From: RGIG995 sp045542115
Lineage (GTDB): Bacteria; Bacillota; Clostridia; Oscillospirales; UBA644
Direction of reading: 5' to 3'
DNA length: 16,627 nucleotides
Assembly (NCBI GenBank): GCA_045542115.1
Contig: JAZQKK010000009.1
Coordinates: 1 to 16,627, forward strand
How positions within the stretch are numbered: the stretch's first letter is position 1; every line of letters starts with the position of its first letter. The notes below the pieces were generated by a model. It ran no database searches, was not told where the DNA came from, and saw nothing but the letters and a program-made list of their open reading frames with translations. Shown here piece by piece: positions 1-6,805 of this stretch. Position numbers and translations under genes: made by a program.

Positions 1-29
1 TGAGAAAGATAAGGGGGCGCGGGGGTCAT
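1..29 (-). CDS. Start of a gene cut by the window edge, probably terminase small subunit
   Basis: Only the first nine codons are visible (MTPAPPYLS), and the frame is open to the window edge. The ATG overlaps the TGA of the HNH gene in an ATGA junction, the arrangement used throughout this operon, and a purine-rich GGAACGGGG lies just upstream. In cos-type siphoviruses an HNH nuclease gene is normally followed by the small and large terminase genes. A proline-rich start running into 'PxxLS' fits P27-type small terminases. The identity is inferred from position and these few residues. Confidence 0.45.
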
Positions 30-388
30 GCCCCGTTCCATCGCTGCCAATCCATCGACAACGGTAAAACCCTGTTAGTTACTTTTTTCGCCTTTGTTTC
101 GGTTTCTTTATTCGCTTCAATTGTCATTTTCGCCGCTTTCATCTGGTTGCATATCAGGTGGGCCAACTGTAAATTTTGCGGGTCGCTGGGGTGCCCGCCT
201 TTTGCAATCGGGATAATATGGTCAACGCTTGCGCTCATTGGGTCAGGGAACCGGAGCGCTTTGTCGATCGGCCGCCCGCATATGGCGCACACGTCCCCGG
301 ATGCAATTACAGCCTTGCGGTTTTTCAGGTAGGGGCGTTTGAATTTCCCGTCCGCATCCGGGCGGTATCTCTTTTTTTTCTCTGCCAT
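26..388 (-). CDS. HNH endonuclease of the packaging module
   Basis: This 120-residue protein has a complete zinc-stabilised HNH fold. CxxC occurs at residues 34-37 and a second pair at C80, with D56-H57, N72 and H77 forming the ββα-metal core. The N terminus is lysine and arginine rich, as expected for a DNA-binding tail. HNH proteins next to terminase in HK97-like phages help the terminase cut cos DNA at packaging, and the location just before a probable small terminase fits that role. There is no convincing SD upstream of the ATG (the leader is AT-rich), unlike most genes here. Expression may therefore depend on a late activator or on leader structure. The family call is secure; the packaging role is inferred. 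Confidence 0.9.
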   Translation of the reverse strand: MAEKKKRYRPDADGKFKRPYLKNRKAVIASGDVCAICGRPIDKALRFPDPMSASVDHIIPIAKGGHPSDPQNLQLAHLICNQMKAAKMTIEANKETETKAKKVTNRVLPLSMDWQRWNGA

Positions 389-403
389 AACTTTTAATTA
401 AAA

Positions 404-435
404 CGGCGGTTCAGCTCTCCCGTACTGTTCCGCCG
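404..435 (-). terminator. Possible weak leftward terminator before the HNH gene
   Basis: On the minus strand a CGGCGG / CCGCCG stem encloses a CAG/CTG inner pair across a small internal loop and is followed by TTTTAATT. It lies in the 109-base gap between the DUF1492-like gene and the HNH gene, where an early operon could end. The T run is short, so termination would be partial. Confidence 0.35.
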
Positions 436-476
436 CCCTTTTCCGTTCTGGTACACGTTAACATTATCAGAAATGT

Positions 477-494
477 TTTTGGACATTTTGGACA
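477..494. repeat. Perfect 9-bp tandem repeat in a probable late control region
   Basis: TTTTGGACA occurs twice back to back, starting three bases beyond the stop codon of the DUF1492-like regulator. Regulators of this class control late genes that lie just downstream. The gap 389-497 is the only intergenic stretch before the packaging genes, so the repeat is a candidate binding site. A TGATAAT element lies further left on the minus strand (about 464-470), but no well-spaced -35 was found. Confidence 0.6.
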
Positions 495-497
495 AGG

Positions 498-890
498 TCA
501 ATTTTTTTTCATAAATCGATAAAATTTCTTGCTTGCCCTGTAATAACTGTCGGTTCCGTATATCTCCCGGCTTGTCCGTTTCCAGCTGTACCCAAGTACA
601 AACCGCAGGCGGACAATTGACCGAATGTCGGCATCCTGTACGGTATCCAGCCACGTTTCTATTTCATGCACCGCCCGTTCCCACTCTTTCCGCATCCGGT
701 CCCGTTTCGCCTTTGCTGCCTGAATGTTCCGGAAAGCCGTTTCTGTGGGCGCTGACGGCGTGGAACCGTGCCCGCCGGGTTCTTGTCCGTTCGGGCTCTT
801 TCTCGTATCGTACATGGCTTCTATTTCGGCTGTGAGCGTCTTTATTTCGGTTCTGATATTTCTGTATTGCTCCAGTGTTTCGATTGTCAT
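498..890 (-). CDS. DUF1492-like phage late regulator
   Basis: This 130-residue protein starts at the ATG that overlaps the upstream TGA as ATGA; an earlier in-frame codon at 974 would overlap the upstream gene heavily. The N-terminal half is helical and charged, with a low-complexity glycine/proline stretch near residues 34-50. The C-terminal half carries the typical region: W70 and W80 in a helical block, then DADIRSIVRLRFVLGYSW (about 87-103) and a basic helix ending at residue 130. This resembles a sigma region-4-like helix-turn-helix as in DUF1492/ArpU-type proteins. Such genes sit at the end of the early operon just before terminase and are thought to activate late transcription. Position and motif both support that role here. 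Confidence 0.75.
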   Translation of the reverse strand: MTIETLEQYRNIRTEIKTLTAEIEAMYDTRKSPNGQEPGGHGSTPSAPTETAFRNIQAAKAKRDRMRKEWERAVHEIETWLDTVQDADIRSIVRLRFVLGYSWKRTSREIYGTDSYYRASKKFYRFMKKN

Positions 891-1228
891 TCTTCCCACG
901 CTTTCCGCTGTTCCGGTTCCGGTATCCGGTCGAAATATTGCGTTAAATCTTCCGCGGTAATATTCGCATCGCAATAATGCTGCAGGATCCCGTCTTGGTC
1001 TTCCGTACTGTATGCCGCCCGCAATCGTTTAAGTGTTTCATGCACATACACAAGCGCATAAACATTATGCGGAATCAGAACCCAACCGCTGGGGCGCCCG
1101 TTCTCGTTATATCGGTATGTTGTTTTAGGTCGCCACCACGTCCCGTCCAGCGGGTGCGGGTTGGGTTTCGGTTCCGTCTCGGTTTCTTCCCTGGGCGGGC
1201 TGAATAGTGATAATTGTTCCGGCTTCAT
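887..1228 (-). CDS. Hypothetical early phage protein, 113 residues
   Basis: The start at 1228 is chosen because its ATG forms an ATGA overlap with the stop of the preceding gene. The first 30 residues are proline and glutamate rich and probably disordered (LSLFSPPRE onward). The remainder contains GTWWRPKTTYRYN and a helical section with YFDRIPEPEQR near the end. No catalytic motif or membrane segment is visible. It is coupled by ATGA to the DUF1492-like regulator downstream, so the two are probably made together. Function is not recognised. Confidence 0.7.
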   Translation of the reverse strand: MKPEQLSLFSPPREETETEPKPNPHPLDGTWWRPKTTYRYNENGRPSGWVLIPHNVYALVYVHETLKRLRAAYSTEDQDGILQHYCDANITAEDLTQYFDRIPEPEQRKAWEE

Positions 1229-1560
1229 TCTTTCGGCTCGGCTCTTCCGCAATAATTATCGGATGCAACAAATACCCTCTTATCATCTGTGTAGCCGGCG
1301 TTGTAGTCTCGGCAACACCTACCGCCTACATTGATTCCGTAGTCAATGGTTACGTTTTCAGTAAGCAGAATGGTGTCGAACGCTTCCGGCGGAAACTCGC
1401 TGTACTCGTGTCTTTCCCCGTTTTTTTCAACGTGCGGCGGGTCGTAATATATGCAATCCTTACACCGTATCAGTTCGCCAACGTCTTTTCTTTCGACAAT
1501 TTCGGCAAGGATTCCATCATCAAACCGCCGTTCTCTGACTATGACTTCGCGCTCTTTCAT
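1225..1560 (-). CDS. Small cysteine-motif phage protein (RCKDC type)
   Basis: The chosen start at 1560 gives 111 residues and an ATGA overlap with the gene upstream, with GGGAG as SD. The protein carries IRCKDCIYY (C33, C36), a second cluster C82-C83, and C104 near the end in the sequence DNYCGRAEPKE. This pattern, a VxRCxDC centre followed by a C-terminal 'D-Y-C-x-R' element, is common in small proteins of Clostridia phages and probably binds one metal ion. Their function is unknown. It shares the cysteine centre with the next gene upstream (1557-1823), which suggests related proteins. Confidence 0.75.
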   Translation of the reverse strand: MKEREVIVRERRFDDGILAEIVERKDVGELIRCKDCIYYDPPHVEKNGERHEYSEFPPEAFDTILLTENVTIDYGINVGGRCCRDYNAGYTDDKRVFVASDNYCGRAEPKE

Positions 1561-1823
1561 TCCATCTCCCTCGGCGCTGCCATTGAACAATAGACCGATG
1601 GGTGTTCCACGATCTCCCCGAACTTCATACAAAACGGACCGACCGGAAATGTGGTGTAATGTTTGCATTGCTCGCAACGGATAACCGGCACCGCATCAAC
1701 GGTTGGCGCGTTCTCCATGATTGCATCAATGGCATCATTCCAGCCCCTCGCATAATCACTATCTTTATAAATTGCCACAAACTTTATGTTTTTCGGCTCG
1801 TCCGCATTAATCAGCCTTGGCAT
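1557..1823 (-). CDS. Small cysteine-motif phage protein (RCEQC type)
   Basis: This 88-residue protein begins with PRLINADE and has a helical GWNDAIDAIMENAPTVDAVPVIRC block. It then carries CxxC at 50-53, C65 in GPFCMKFG and C79 in PSVYCSM. The spacing suggests a single zinc knuckle or ribbon. Proteins with a 'GWNDAIDAI...APTVDAVPVVRC' layout are widespread in Clostridia prophages without a known role. It overlaps the gene upstream by 17 bases and the one downstream by ATGA. Confidence 0.75.
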   Translation of the reverse strand: MPRLINADEPKNIKFVAIYKDSDYARGWNDAIDAIMENAPTVDAVPVIRCEQCKHYTTFPVGPFCMKFGEIVEHPSVYCSMAAPREME

Positions 1824-2127
1824 ACTCCCACGCCCTTTCTATTTCCTCGTTTATTTCATCGTCCCGGCTTTTTACGGGTTCCGGTTCCGTTCTTGCCGCT
1901 TTGATGATCTCGGAAACGTTCCGGCTGTATCTCCGCATTACGCTTTTCAATGCCCGGCACGTTTCAATAAACGCATTGCGTACCGGTTCGATTTCCGGCG
2001 GGACCATTCCCTGTCCGGTTATGTCATACCGCCCGTATACTTCCGCCAGCAATTTGGCGGCGCGTACCATGTCGGACACGTCTTCGAACGTTTCGGCGGG
2101 GTTCATTTGTTTAATTATCGTTTTCAT
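1807..2127 (-). CDS. Hypothetical helical phage protein, 106 residues
   Basis: The ATG at 2127 is preceded by a strong AAGGAAAGGA SD about nine bases away. The protein looks almost wholly helical and charged, with MVRAAKLLAEVYGRY near residues 20-34, a proline-containing turn (MVPPEIEPV), and an acidic C-terminal helix. No catalytic residues, cysteines or membrane segments are visible. It lies in the run of small accessory genes between the replication initiator and the late regulator. Function is not recognised. Confidence 0.7.
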   Translation of the reverse strand: MKTIIKQMNPAETFEDVSDMVRAAKLLAEVYGRYDITGQGMVPPEIEPVRNAFIETCRALKSVMRRYSRNVSEIIKAARTEPEPVKSRDDEINEEIERAWEYAKAD

Positions 2128-2145
2128 TTTTTCGCTTTCCTTTCC

Positions 2146-2499
2146 TTATTTCACCTTAATTTCAATAACTGCCGCCGTGCCGTGTTTCTTTCTTCCGTTC
2201 TTTCCCTGTCCTCGAATGTAGGCGTAAACGGATAAAACATTTGCGTCCATGAGCTTATACGGCACATCTTCGGCGCTTCCGTCGTAAATGCTGTGCGTTT
2301 CTGTTTCGTGGATCTTTTCTTCTTCCGGCATTTCGCACCTGTCATATGTTCCTGTGTTCGTATCATTTACATACACCCCAAGGTGCGGGCAATTGTAACA
2401 ATCGTCCACGTCCGCCCCACAATATATATGTGTTTCTTCTTCGCTAACCGTTATTGTTTGGCTGCTGTCGATCGTCTGAAGCAACGTTTTTAATTTCAC
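2146..2499 (-). CDS. Phage protein with an inserted cysteine cluster, 117 residues
   Basis: The reading frame begins at GTG 2499; the nearest GGAG is 18 bases upstream, so the start is weakly supported, but an in-frame TAA just upstream rules out a longer form. The N terminus (MKLKTLLQTIDSSQTITVSE) and the C-terminal part (AEDVPYKLMDANVLSVYAY) match a common small phage protein layout. Between them sits an insert with C27, C34, C37 and C55 that could form a zinc site. The basic stretch NGRKKHG lies near the end. Function is not recognised; the insert makes this a variant worth comparing with shorter relatives. Confidence 0.7.
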   Translation of the reverse strand: MKLKTLLQTIDSSQTITVSEEETHIYCGADVDDCYNCPHLGVYVNDTNTGTYDRCEMPEEEKIHETETHSIYDGSAEDVPYKLMDANVLSVYAYIRGQGKNGRKKHGTAAVIEIKVK

Positions 2500-2562
2500 C
2501 GCTATATTTTTTTATTTCTCCGTATGTGTTTCTCTCTTTCGAAATTCTATATAACCATGCCA

Positions 2563-3342
2563 TTATTTAATTTTTCCTTTCTGGATCTGTTTTCGTACCG
2601 TTTCGATTTCTTCAGCCGTTGCCGGTTTGGGGTTGGGGTCCCTGATCGGCTCGGCGTTGTAGTATTCGGGCAACGTTTCCGGCTGCCGTTTCCGCTCCCG
2701 CTTGTCCCACGCTTTCGCCCGCGCTTTCCAATCGGTCACGCCCTGCCAGCCTTTGCGGGTGTAGTAACTGAAGAACCGCTCCGGGTCTATGGTCAGGCAT
2801 TCGGAAGAAACAAAAGAAATAATTTCAGAGAGCGCGGGTTGCGCATCCGTGCCCGTTTCGGAATTCGTCCGGATAACAGACTGTATATTCTCTATCTCTA
2901 TATTCTTCTTAATTTCTTTATTTCTTCTCTTCTTCTCTTGTCTGTCATCAGTTCGGTCATCAGTTCGGTCATCAGTTCGGTCAAGTGTTCGTCGCTCTGC
3001 TGTTTCGGAATCTTGAAAAACCGCATAGTTACGCACTTTTACGAGTGTTCCGCGGTGCGTCACCTGTCTGTCGATTTCTCCGCCGCTTTCCAACCTGTCA
3101 AAACACCGCCGGATCGTGCTTTCCGATAGCCCTACACGTTCACCAAACGCCCGGCAACTTGTCAGGAAACAGCCGCGCGGGATGGTCTGCCCGTGGTACC
3201 GGTAGTCCCGCCAATTCGCCGCAAGCAGGCAATGAACCCAAACGGCAAGCATGGACGGATCGTCTGCCCATTCCCAATCGGTCAGCCGGCGGGATAGTTT
3301 AATAAATCCATCTTTTCGCCCGTTCCTTTCGTCTTTGTTCAC
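2563..3342 (-). CDS. Replication initiator / replisome organiser, DnaD-like phage type
   Basis: About 259 residues. The N-terminal 110 residues read as a winged-helix domain: DGFIKLSRRLTDWEWADDPSM, then SCRAFGERVGLSESTIRRCF with the recognition helix. The middle is a hydrophilic linker with three RTDD units and a lysine/arginine stretch. The C-terminal part contains ERFFSYYTRKGWQGVTDWKARAKAWDKRE, typical of Firmicutes phage replication proteins that open the origin and load helicase. GTG 3342 is chosen because AAAGGA lies 11 bases upstream; TTG 3351 is nearly adjacent to that SD and is the alternative. The gene overlaps the one upstream by about 44 bases. Origin repeats are probably inside it (see 2944-2979). 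Confidence 0.75.
   Translation of the reverse strand: MNKDERNGRKDGFIKLSRRLTDWEWADDPSMLAVWVHCLLAANWRDYRYHGQTIPRGCFLTSCRAFGERVGLSESTIRRCFDRLESGGEIDRQVTHRGTLVKVRNYAVFQDSETAERRTLDRTDDRTDDRTDDRQEKKRRNKEIKKNIEIENIQSVIRTNSETGTDAQPALSEIISFVSSECLTIDPERFFSYYTRKGWQGVTDWKARAKAWDKRERKRQPETLPEYYNAEPIRDPNPKPATAEEIETVRKQIQKGKIK
2944..2979. repeat. Three 12-bp iterons inside the initiator gene, candidate origin
   Basis: GTCATCAGTTCG is repeated three times in perfect tandem, with a degenerate fourth copy at 2980-2991. On the minus strand an A-rich, G-poor tract follows directly (about 2875-2940). Repeats plus an AT-rich stretch within the initiator gene resemble the origins of lambda-like and lactococcal phages. 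They encode the RTDD repeat, so selection on the protein could also explain them. Confidence 0.55.
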
Positions 3343-3862
3343 GTTCTTCAATTTCCTTTCGTACCTGGTTTTTAATCAGCGTTATAACCTGTTCCCCGTC
3401 CGCGTGCGGGCATATCAGGGCAAACGTATTAGAACGGATAAATTTTTCGCATTGCAAAATATTACTTTCATCCTGCGGCGTTCCCGTTCCAAGCCCAACG
3501 GCGAGCAATGATTGTTTATAATCCCGCGCCATAACGTCCGCCCAATTGTCCGCAAACCGGATATAGTTCTCGATCGGTGCATCCGGGAACGTTGGCATTA
3601 ACTCCCGCGGAAGCTCTGCCAGCCCCGAACGGGAACCCTGAATAATTACGATATAGCCCGCATAGAATGAGCGCCGAACCTCGTAAACTTTCACTTTTGA
3701 AAAATCGGTCTTGTATGCGCTGCGTAATGCGTCCAAAGTAAACCGCCACGCTTTCCCTGCATACAGGAACCCGGACCCGTCTTTGGTTCCAATCTGTACC
3801 ACCTCGCCCACGTGATCGGAAAGCCAGCGGGCAAGCGTTGGGGCGTCAGAACGGTAAATCAT
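3299..3862 (-). CDS. Hypothetical protein of the replication module, 187 residues
   Basis: The ATG lies within the last codons of SSB, giving a 17-base overlap. The sequence shows mixed α/β character, with a hydrophobic strand YAGYIVIIQG near residues 68-77 and a long, highly charged C-terminal helix (KEIEEREQRRKERAKR). One cysteine pair is visible (C138, C151) but too far apart for a simple zinc knuckle. It sits between SSB and the initiator, so a role in DNA replication is plausible by position only. No family is recognised. Confidence 0.7.
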   Translation of the reverse strand: MIYRSDAPTLARWLSDHVGEVVQIGTKDGSGFLYAGKAWRFTLDALRSAYKTDFSKVKVYEVRRSFYAGYIVIIQGSRSGLAELPRELMPTFPDAPIENYIRFADNWADVMARDYKQSLLAVGLGTGTPQDESNILQCEKFIRSNTFALICPHADGEQVITLIKNQVRKEIEEREQRRKERAKRWIY

Positions 3863-4253
3863 CCGGCCCGACCTCGCTTGGTTCCGGTGCGGTGTAGGCG
3901 TCCCGGGTTTTTAACGGCGTTCCGCTGTTCGGGTAGTCTGCTTTCGGTTTCGTTGCGTGCAACTTCTCGACACGATCGGCGAATATATCTGTAGTGAAAA
4001 TCTTTTTGCCGTCCCTGTCCTCGTAAGAACCGGTCCGGATTTTCCCGGATACTCCCACCGTATCGCCTTTGCTTGCGTAATTGCAGAGAAATTCCGCGGA
4101 CTGCCGGAACGCTACGCACCGGATAAAATCCGCCTCTTTTTCTGCTGTTTCCCTGTCCACCGCAACCGTAAAGCGGACCATCTTTTCCCCCTTGCCGGTT
4201 GTCTTTAATTCGGGGTCAGCTGTGAGCCGTCCCGTTATGTTTGCGCTGTTCAT
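3846..4253 (-). CDS. ssb: Single-stranded DNA-binding protein
   Basis: This 135-residue protein has the OB-fold of bacterial SSB: NITGRLTADPELK at the start, FTVAVDRE near 28-35, DFIRCVAFRQSAEF near 42-55, and VSGKIRTGSYEDRDGKKIFTT near 68-88. A short disordered linker ends in the acidic tip DDLPF (131-135), which recruits partner replication proteins. It is short relative to cellular SSB (about 160-180) because the linker is reduced, as usual in phages. It is coupled by ATGA to RusA upstream and overlaps the next gene. It protects single strands made during replication and by the RecE-like nuclease. Confidence 0.95.
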   Translation of the reverse strand: MNSANITGRLTADPELKTTGKGEKMVRFTVAVDRETAEKEADFIRCVAFRQSAEFLCNYASKGDTVGVSGKIRTGSYEDRDGKKIFTTDIFADRVEKLHATKPKADYPNSGTPLKTRDAYTAPEPSEVGPDDLPF

Positions 4254-4678
4254 TCTTCGCCCCTTTCTTCGATCTCAATTAGAACTGTCAGCCCCGGCCG
4301 GTCCCCGTACCGCTTTTCTACGTTCCGCAATTTGAAGACCTGCGCATCATCGGACCAGATAACGTTGTTGCCGGCATCCTGAACGATTTTTAAAATGTTG
4401 TCTATGTCCGGCTTGCCTGGGTGTATCTCTCCCGCTGCCGCCTGGATCTGTTTTCGCTTTGTCCAGCTTTTCGGAATCGGAAACACGGCGCATAGGCTCA
4501 ACGTTACGGGCTCGGCGGTCGGCGTGTGTGCCGGGTATTTCTCCCGGAATGCCAGCCGGACCAAGTTTTCATAACTGCCGGTCTCTTTCGGCGTGTATGC
4601 CGTTCCGCTTTTCCGGCTGAAACGTGGGCGCTGCTTGCCCATCGGCTTTCCCGGAACCTCAAATAAAAATGATTTCAT
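4250..4678 (-). CDS. rusA: RusA-family Holliday junction resolvase
   Basis: This 142-residue protein opens with FEVPGKPMGKQRPRF, the conserved RusA N-terminal strand and basic loop. The catalytic part is KPDIDNILKIVQD, with aspartates D91 and D93 and lysine K97, followed by the acidic pair D110-D111 in IWSDDAQV. These match the metal-binding acidic residues of RusA. The enzyme cuts four-way junctions formed during phage recombination and replication, so that branched DNA can be packaged. It sits between the methyltransferase and SSB in a recombination cluster, with ATGA junctions on both sides. Length and motifs are as expected. Confidence 0.95.
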   Translation of the reverse strand: MKSFLFEVPGKPMGKQRPRFSRKSGTAYTPKETGSYENLVRLAFREKYPAHTPTAEPVTLSLCAVFPIPKSWTKRKQIQAAAGEIHPGKPDIDNILKIVQDAGNNVIWSDDAQVFKLRNVEKRYGDRPGLTVLIEIEERGEE

Positions 4679-5529
4679 TGTTTCTCCTGTTCCCCTAACG
4701 CCTTAATTAGTGCCCGTTCCTGGGGCGATAGTTTCCAGACGGTTTTCTGCCCGGTTTCGGGTTCTTCGTCCGCTCTGCGCTTGTTTTCGTCCGCCTGCCG
4801 GTACGCTTCCGCCAATTCGCGGGCGGCTCTTTCGCTTATGAAGTAACCCCCCCCGAATATGGTTTTACTTTGGCGCTTTTGTTCTTCCAGCGCCCGCACG
4901 AACCGAACCCCGCCCCGCGGGACGTTGAATTCCACCCCGTAACGGCTTAAATAACCAATCTGAGCGGCCGTAATCACTTCCGGCGGGTATTCGTAGGCGG
5001 GAAGCGTTCTCGCGGCTGTATTGGCTTTATCCGCTGCCATAACAGCGGCCCGCAATCTCGGAACTGTCCGCACGGCGTACCGCCCGTCAAGATTGGTCAC
5101 AAAATCCGTGTTGACTTGCGCCCCGTTGTCGTATGTGATCGTACTGTTACAAATCAGCCGGGTAACGTCCGGCCTGCCCGCTGCAATGTTCAGGCATGTA
5201 AGATGCGGGGCGAATAACAGGAACGGAACACCCGCCCGCATGTACACCGTTACAATTTCGGATATTAAACTAAATGGCGGATTGTCCACCACCGTAAACC
5301 CCGGCGGATACTGAGCCCGGATATAATCCCCGCCGGGATAGAACGGGCGGAGAATCTTTCCGGGGTCTATCCCGTATTCTTCGACCGTCCAATCCCGCAC
5401 GGCTTCATATATGTTTTCCGGCGTGTAGCAATCGTCTGTGGTTTTCTTCGGTTTGAACTTATCAACAAACTTTTTGTAGTTTTCGTCTATGTCTTCGAAA
5501 CCGATCTGACCATCCAACCGGACCGCCAT
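4675..5529 (-). CDS. Probable N6-adenine DNA methyltransferase (EcoRI-methylase-like)
   Basis: The 284-residue protein has VVDNPPFSLISEIV with the catalytic DNPPF motif at 82-86, typical of N6-adenine methyltransferases. DCYTPENIYEAV (33-44) is the usual N-terminal element, and a degenerate cofactor-binding region, ILRPFYPGGDY, lies at 59-69. The order matches the EcoRI-methylase-like phage enzymes. The C-terminal 50 residues are charged and helical. No restriction enzyme lies nearby, so it is an orphan methylase, which could protect the phage from host restriction or mark phage DNA. It overlaps its upstream neighbour as TAATG and RusA as ATGA. Family is fairly sure; target sequence is unknown. 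Confidence 0.75.
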   Translation of the reverse strand: MAVRLDGQIGFEDIDENYKKFVDKFKPKKTTDDCYTPENIYEAVRDWTVEEYGIDPGKILRPFYPGGDYIRAQYPPGFTVVDNPPFSLISEIVTVYMRAGVPFLLFAPHLTCLNIAAGRPDVTRLICNSTITYDNGAQVNTDFVTNLDGRYAVRTVPRLRAAVMAADKANTAARTLPAYEYPPEVITAAQIGYLSRYGVEFNVPRGGVRFVRALEEQKRQSKTIFGGGYFISERAARELAEAYRQADENKRRADEEPETGQKTVWKLSPQERALIKALGEQEKQ

Positions 5530-6044
5530 TAGTCCGCCCCGGCTTTCTTTGTTATGAGCTTCGCCGCGTCTGCTGCTGTGAGCTCGTCAAGCGTGCCGAT
5601 TCCGTAGAATTCCAGCATAGCCGGAAGATTGACCCGCCCGTCCGCTACAAGGCCGAGAATGGTTTCCTTTTGCGTCTGGGAAAGTTTCGGCGCCGTGTTC
5701 TCTTTCGGCTTTTCATCCCGAACCCGTACGGCGTCCCAAACGTCCCCGAATGCCCGCACCTTTTCCGTTCCTACTTTGATTTTTTTACCTATCCACTCGG
5801 CGAATTCAGGCGAACCAATAACGCGGGTGATTGTGTCATTGTTGGTACTGTTCAAAACCATGGGTTTATCCAGCTCGGCGAATACCACGCAGATTTTTTC
5901 CTCTCCGCTCTGGTTCTTTTCGCTTTTAACGTTTTGGCTCGTTACGTCTTTGATCGTGAGCACGCGGTCGCCGTCTGCAAACGTCCAGCCGCCAATATAG
6001 TTACTGTTAAAACTCTTGTAATTCCTGTATTTAGTCGAAACCAT
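5529..6044 (-). CDS. Conserved phage recombination-module protein, probable OB-fold
   Basis: The start at 6044 is ATG in a TGATG overlap with the exonuclease; a TTG one codon earlier is possible. The 171-residue protein has a β-rich core: TFADGDRVLTIKDVTSQ, KICVVFAELDKPMVLNSTN, then GKKIKVGTEKVRAFGDVWDAVRVR. This layout resembles small phage proteins found beside RecE-type nucleases and looks like an OB-fold. The C-terminal part, LSQTQKETILGLVADG...LEFYGIGTLDELTAADAAKLI, is a short helical hairpin seen at the end of other phage recombination proteins. It occupies the place where a RecT-like annealase would be expected. Function is inferred, not recognised. Confidence 0.75.
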   Translation of the reverse strand: MVSTKYRNYKSFNSNYIGGWTFADGDRVLTIKDVTSQNVKSEKNQSGEEKICVVFAELDKPMVLNSTNNDTITRVIGSPEFAEWIGKKIKVGTEKVRAFGDVWDAVRVRDEKPKENTAPKLSQTQKETILGLVADGRVNLPAMLEFYGIGTLDELTAADAAKLITKKAGAD

Positions 6045-6805
6045 CAATAGTCCTCCGCATATAGTGTTTCTTCAATGTATCCGGGCCAATCGCCGGTCTG
6101 TCTGCATTTGTGGTACTGATTCAAGAGCCGGCGGAATTTTGCCCGCCCCTGGGCAATGAAACCACGGTCGCAAATGTACAGGCGCACCGCATACGGCGGG
6201 GCTTTCTCCTGGGCGATGAATGCGAACGCGTACCGCTCCAGCGTTTCAGCCTCAACCCCTGCCGTATAGAATCCGGCTTGGAAGTCATACCCGTAACGGC
6301 GGGCGGCTTTCTCGAATACTCCATCGGCGCAAGACTGGGCGGTCTTATAGTCGTAAATAATCCGGCTCGCGGTGTCTACAATGTCCGCCTTTATCTTCAG
6401 CGGTTCGCCGGTTTCTTCGTCCGCCCACATGTAGGGGCGTTCCTTTTCCCCGCCCTCTATGATGTCGGCGAAATACGGATCCCGGAACAGTTCCGCCCGC
6501 ATTCCGGCAATGGTCGAAAAGTCGTCCGATGATATCCACGTTTTGTCGGCGTGCTCTGCGGTGAATGCCTGGAAAGCTTCCTTTCCGGCTTTGGTTCTTC
6601 GATCGTATGCCGGCATAACGGCGAATTCATCCCAGAACGTTTCCGGCTCTAAAATGTACTTATGTACAGCCTGCCCGAATGTGAGCGCCGGTGTAGGTTC
6701 CTCGGGGTTTTCCATGTGATATTTAAAGTGCTGCGGGGTCTGATTCATTACCCACAAGTCCGAACGCCTGAGCCCCGGCAACGCTCTATATTCTTTATCG
6801 TTCAT
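6044..6805 (-). CDS. RecE-like PD-(D/E)XK exonuclease (DUF3799 type)
   Basis: This 253-residue protein begins with YRALPGLRRSDLWVMNQTPQHFKYH, the typical N-terminal element of this nuclease class. The active site can be followed: H48 in FGQAVHKYILEP, E121-E123 region in EKERPYMW, D141 in IKADIVD, D152-K154 in YDYKTAQ, and Q176/Y180 in FQAGFYTAGV. These are the metal-binding and catalytic positions of RecE/RecB-like nucleases. It would chew one strand of double-stranded ends to expose single strands for annealing. It overlaps the gene upstream by 11 bases and the OB-fold partner downstream by TGATG. Family is secure; polarity is assumed from RecE. Confidence 0.9.
   Translation of the reverse strand: MNDKEYRALPGLRRSDLWVMNQTPQHFKYHMENPEEPTPALTFGQAVHKYILEPETFWDEFAVMPAYDRRTKAGKEAFQAFTAEHADKTWISSDDFSTIAGMRAELFRDPYFADIIEGGEKERPYMWADEETGEPLKIKADIVDTASRIIYDYKTAQSCADGVFEKAARRYGYDFQAGFYTAGVEAETLERYAFAFIAQEKAPPYAVRLYICDRGFIAQGRAKFRRLLNQYHKCRQTGDWPGYIEETLYAEDY

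Noticed and set aside
394..654. An 86-codon minus-strand frame across the end of the DUF1492-like gene
   Set aside because: It lies in another frame of a well-supported gene, has no SD, and its composition is irregular.
2944..2991. Short tandem repeats considered as a CRISPR array
   Set aside because: Units of 12 bp with no spacers between them are not CRISPR repeats; they encode a peptide repeat and may be iterons.
2524..3129. A 201-codon plus-strand frame opposite the initiator gene
   Set aside because: It is antisense to a clear replication protein, very rich in phenylalanine, arginine and leucine, and shows the bias expected of a shadow frame. The same holds for the other plus-strand frames between 147 and 9249.
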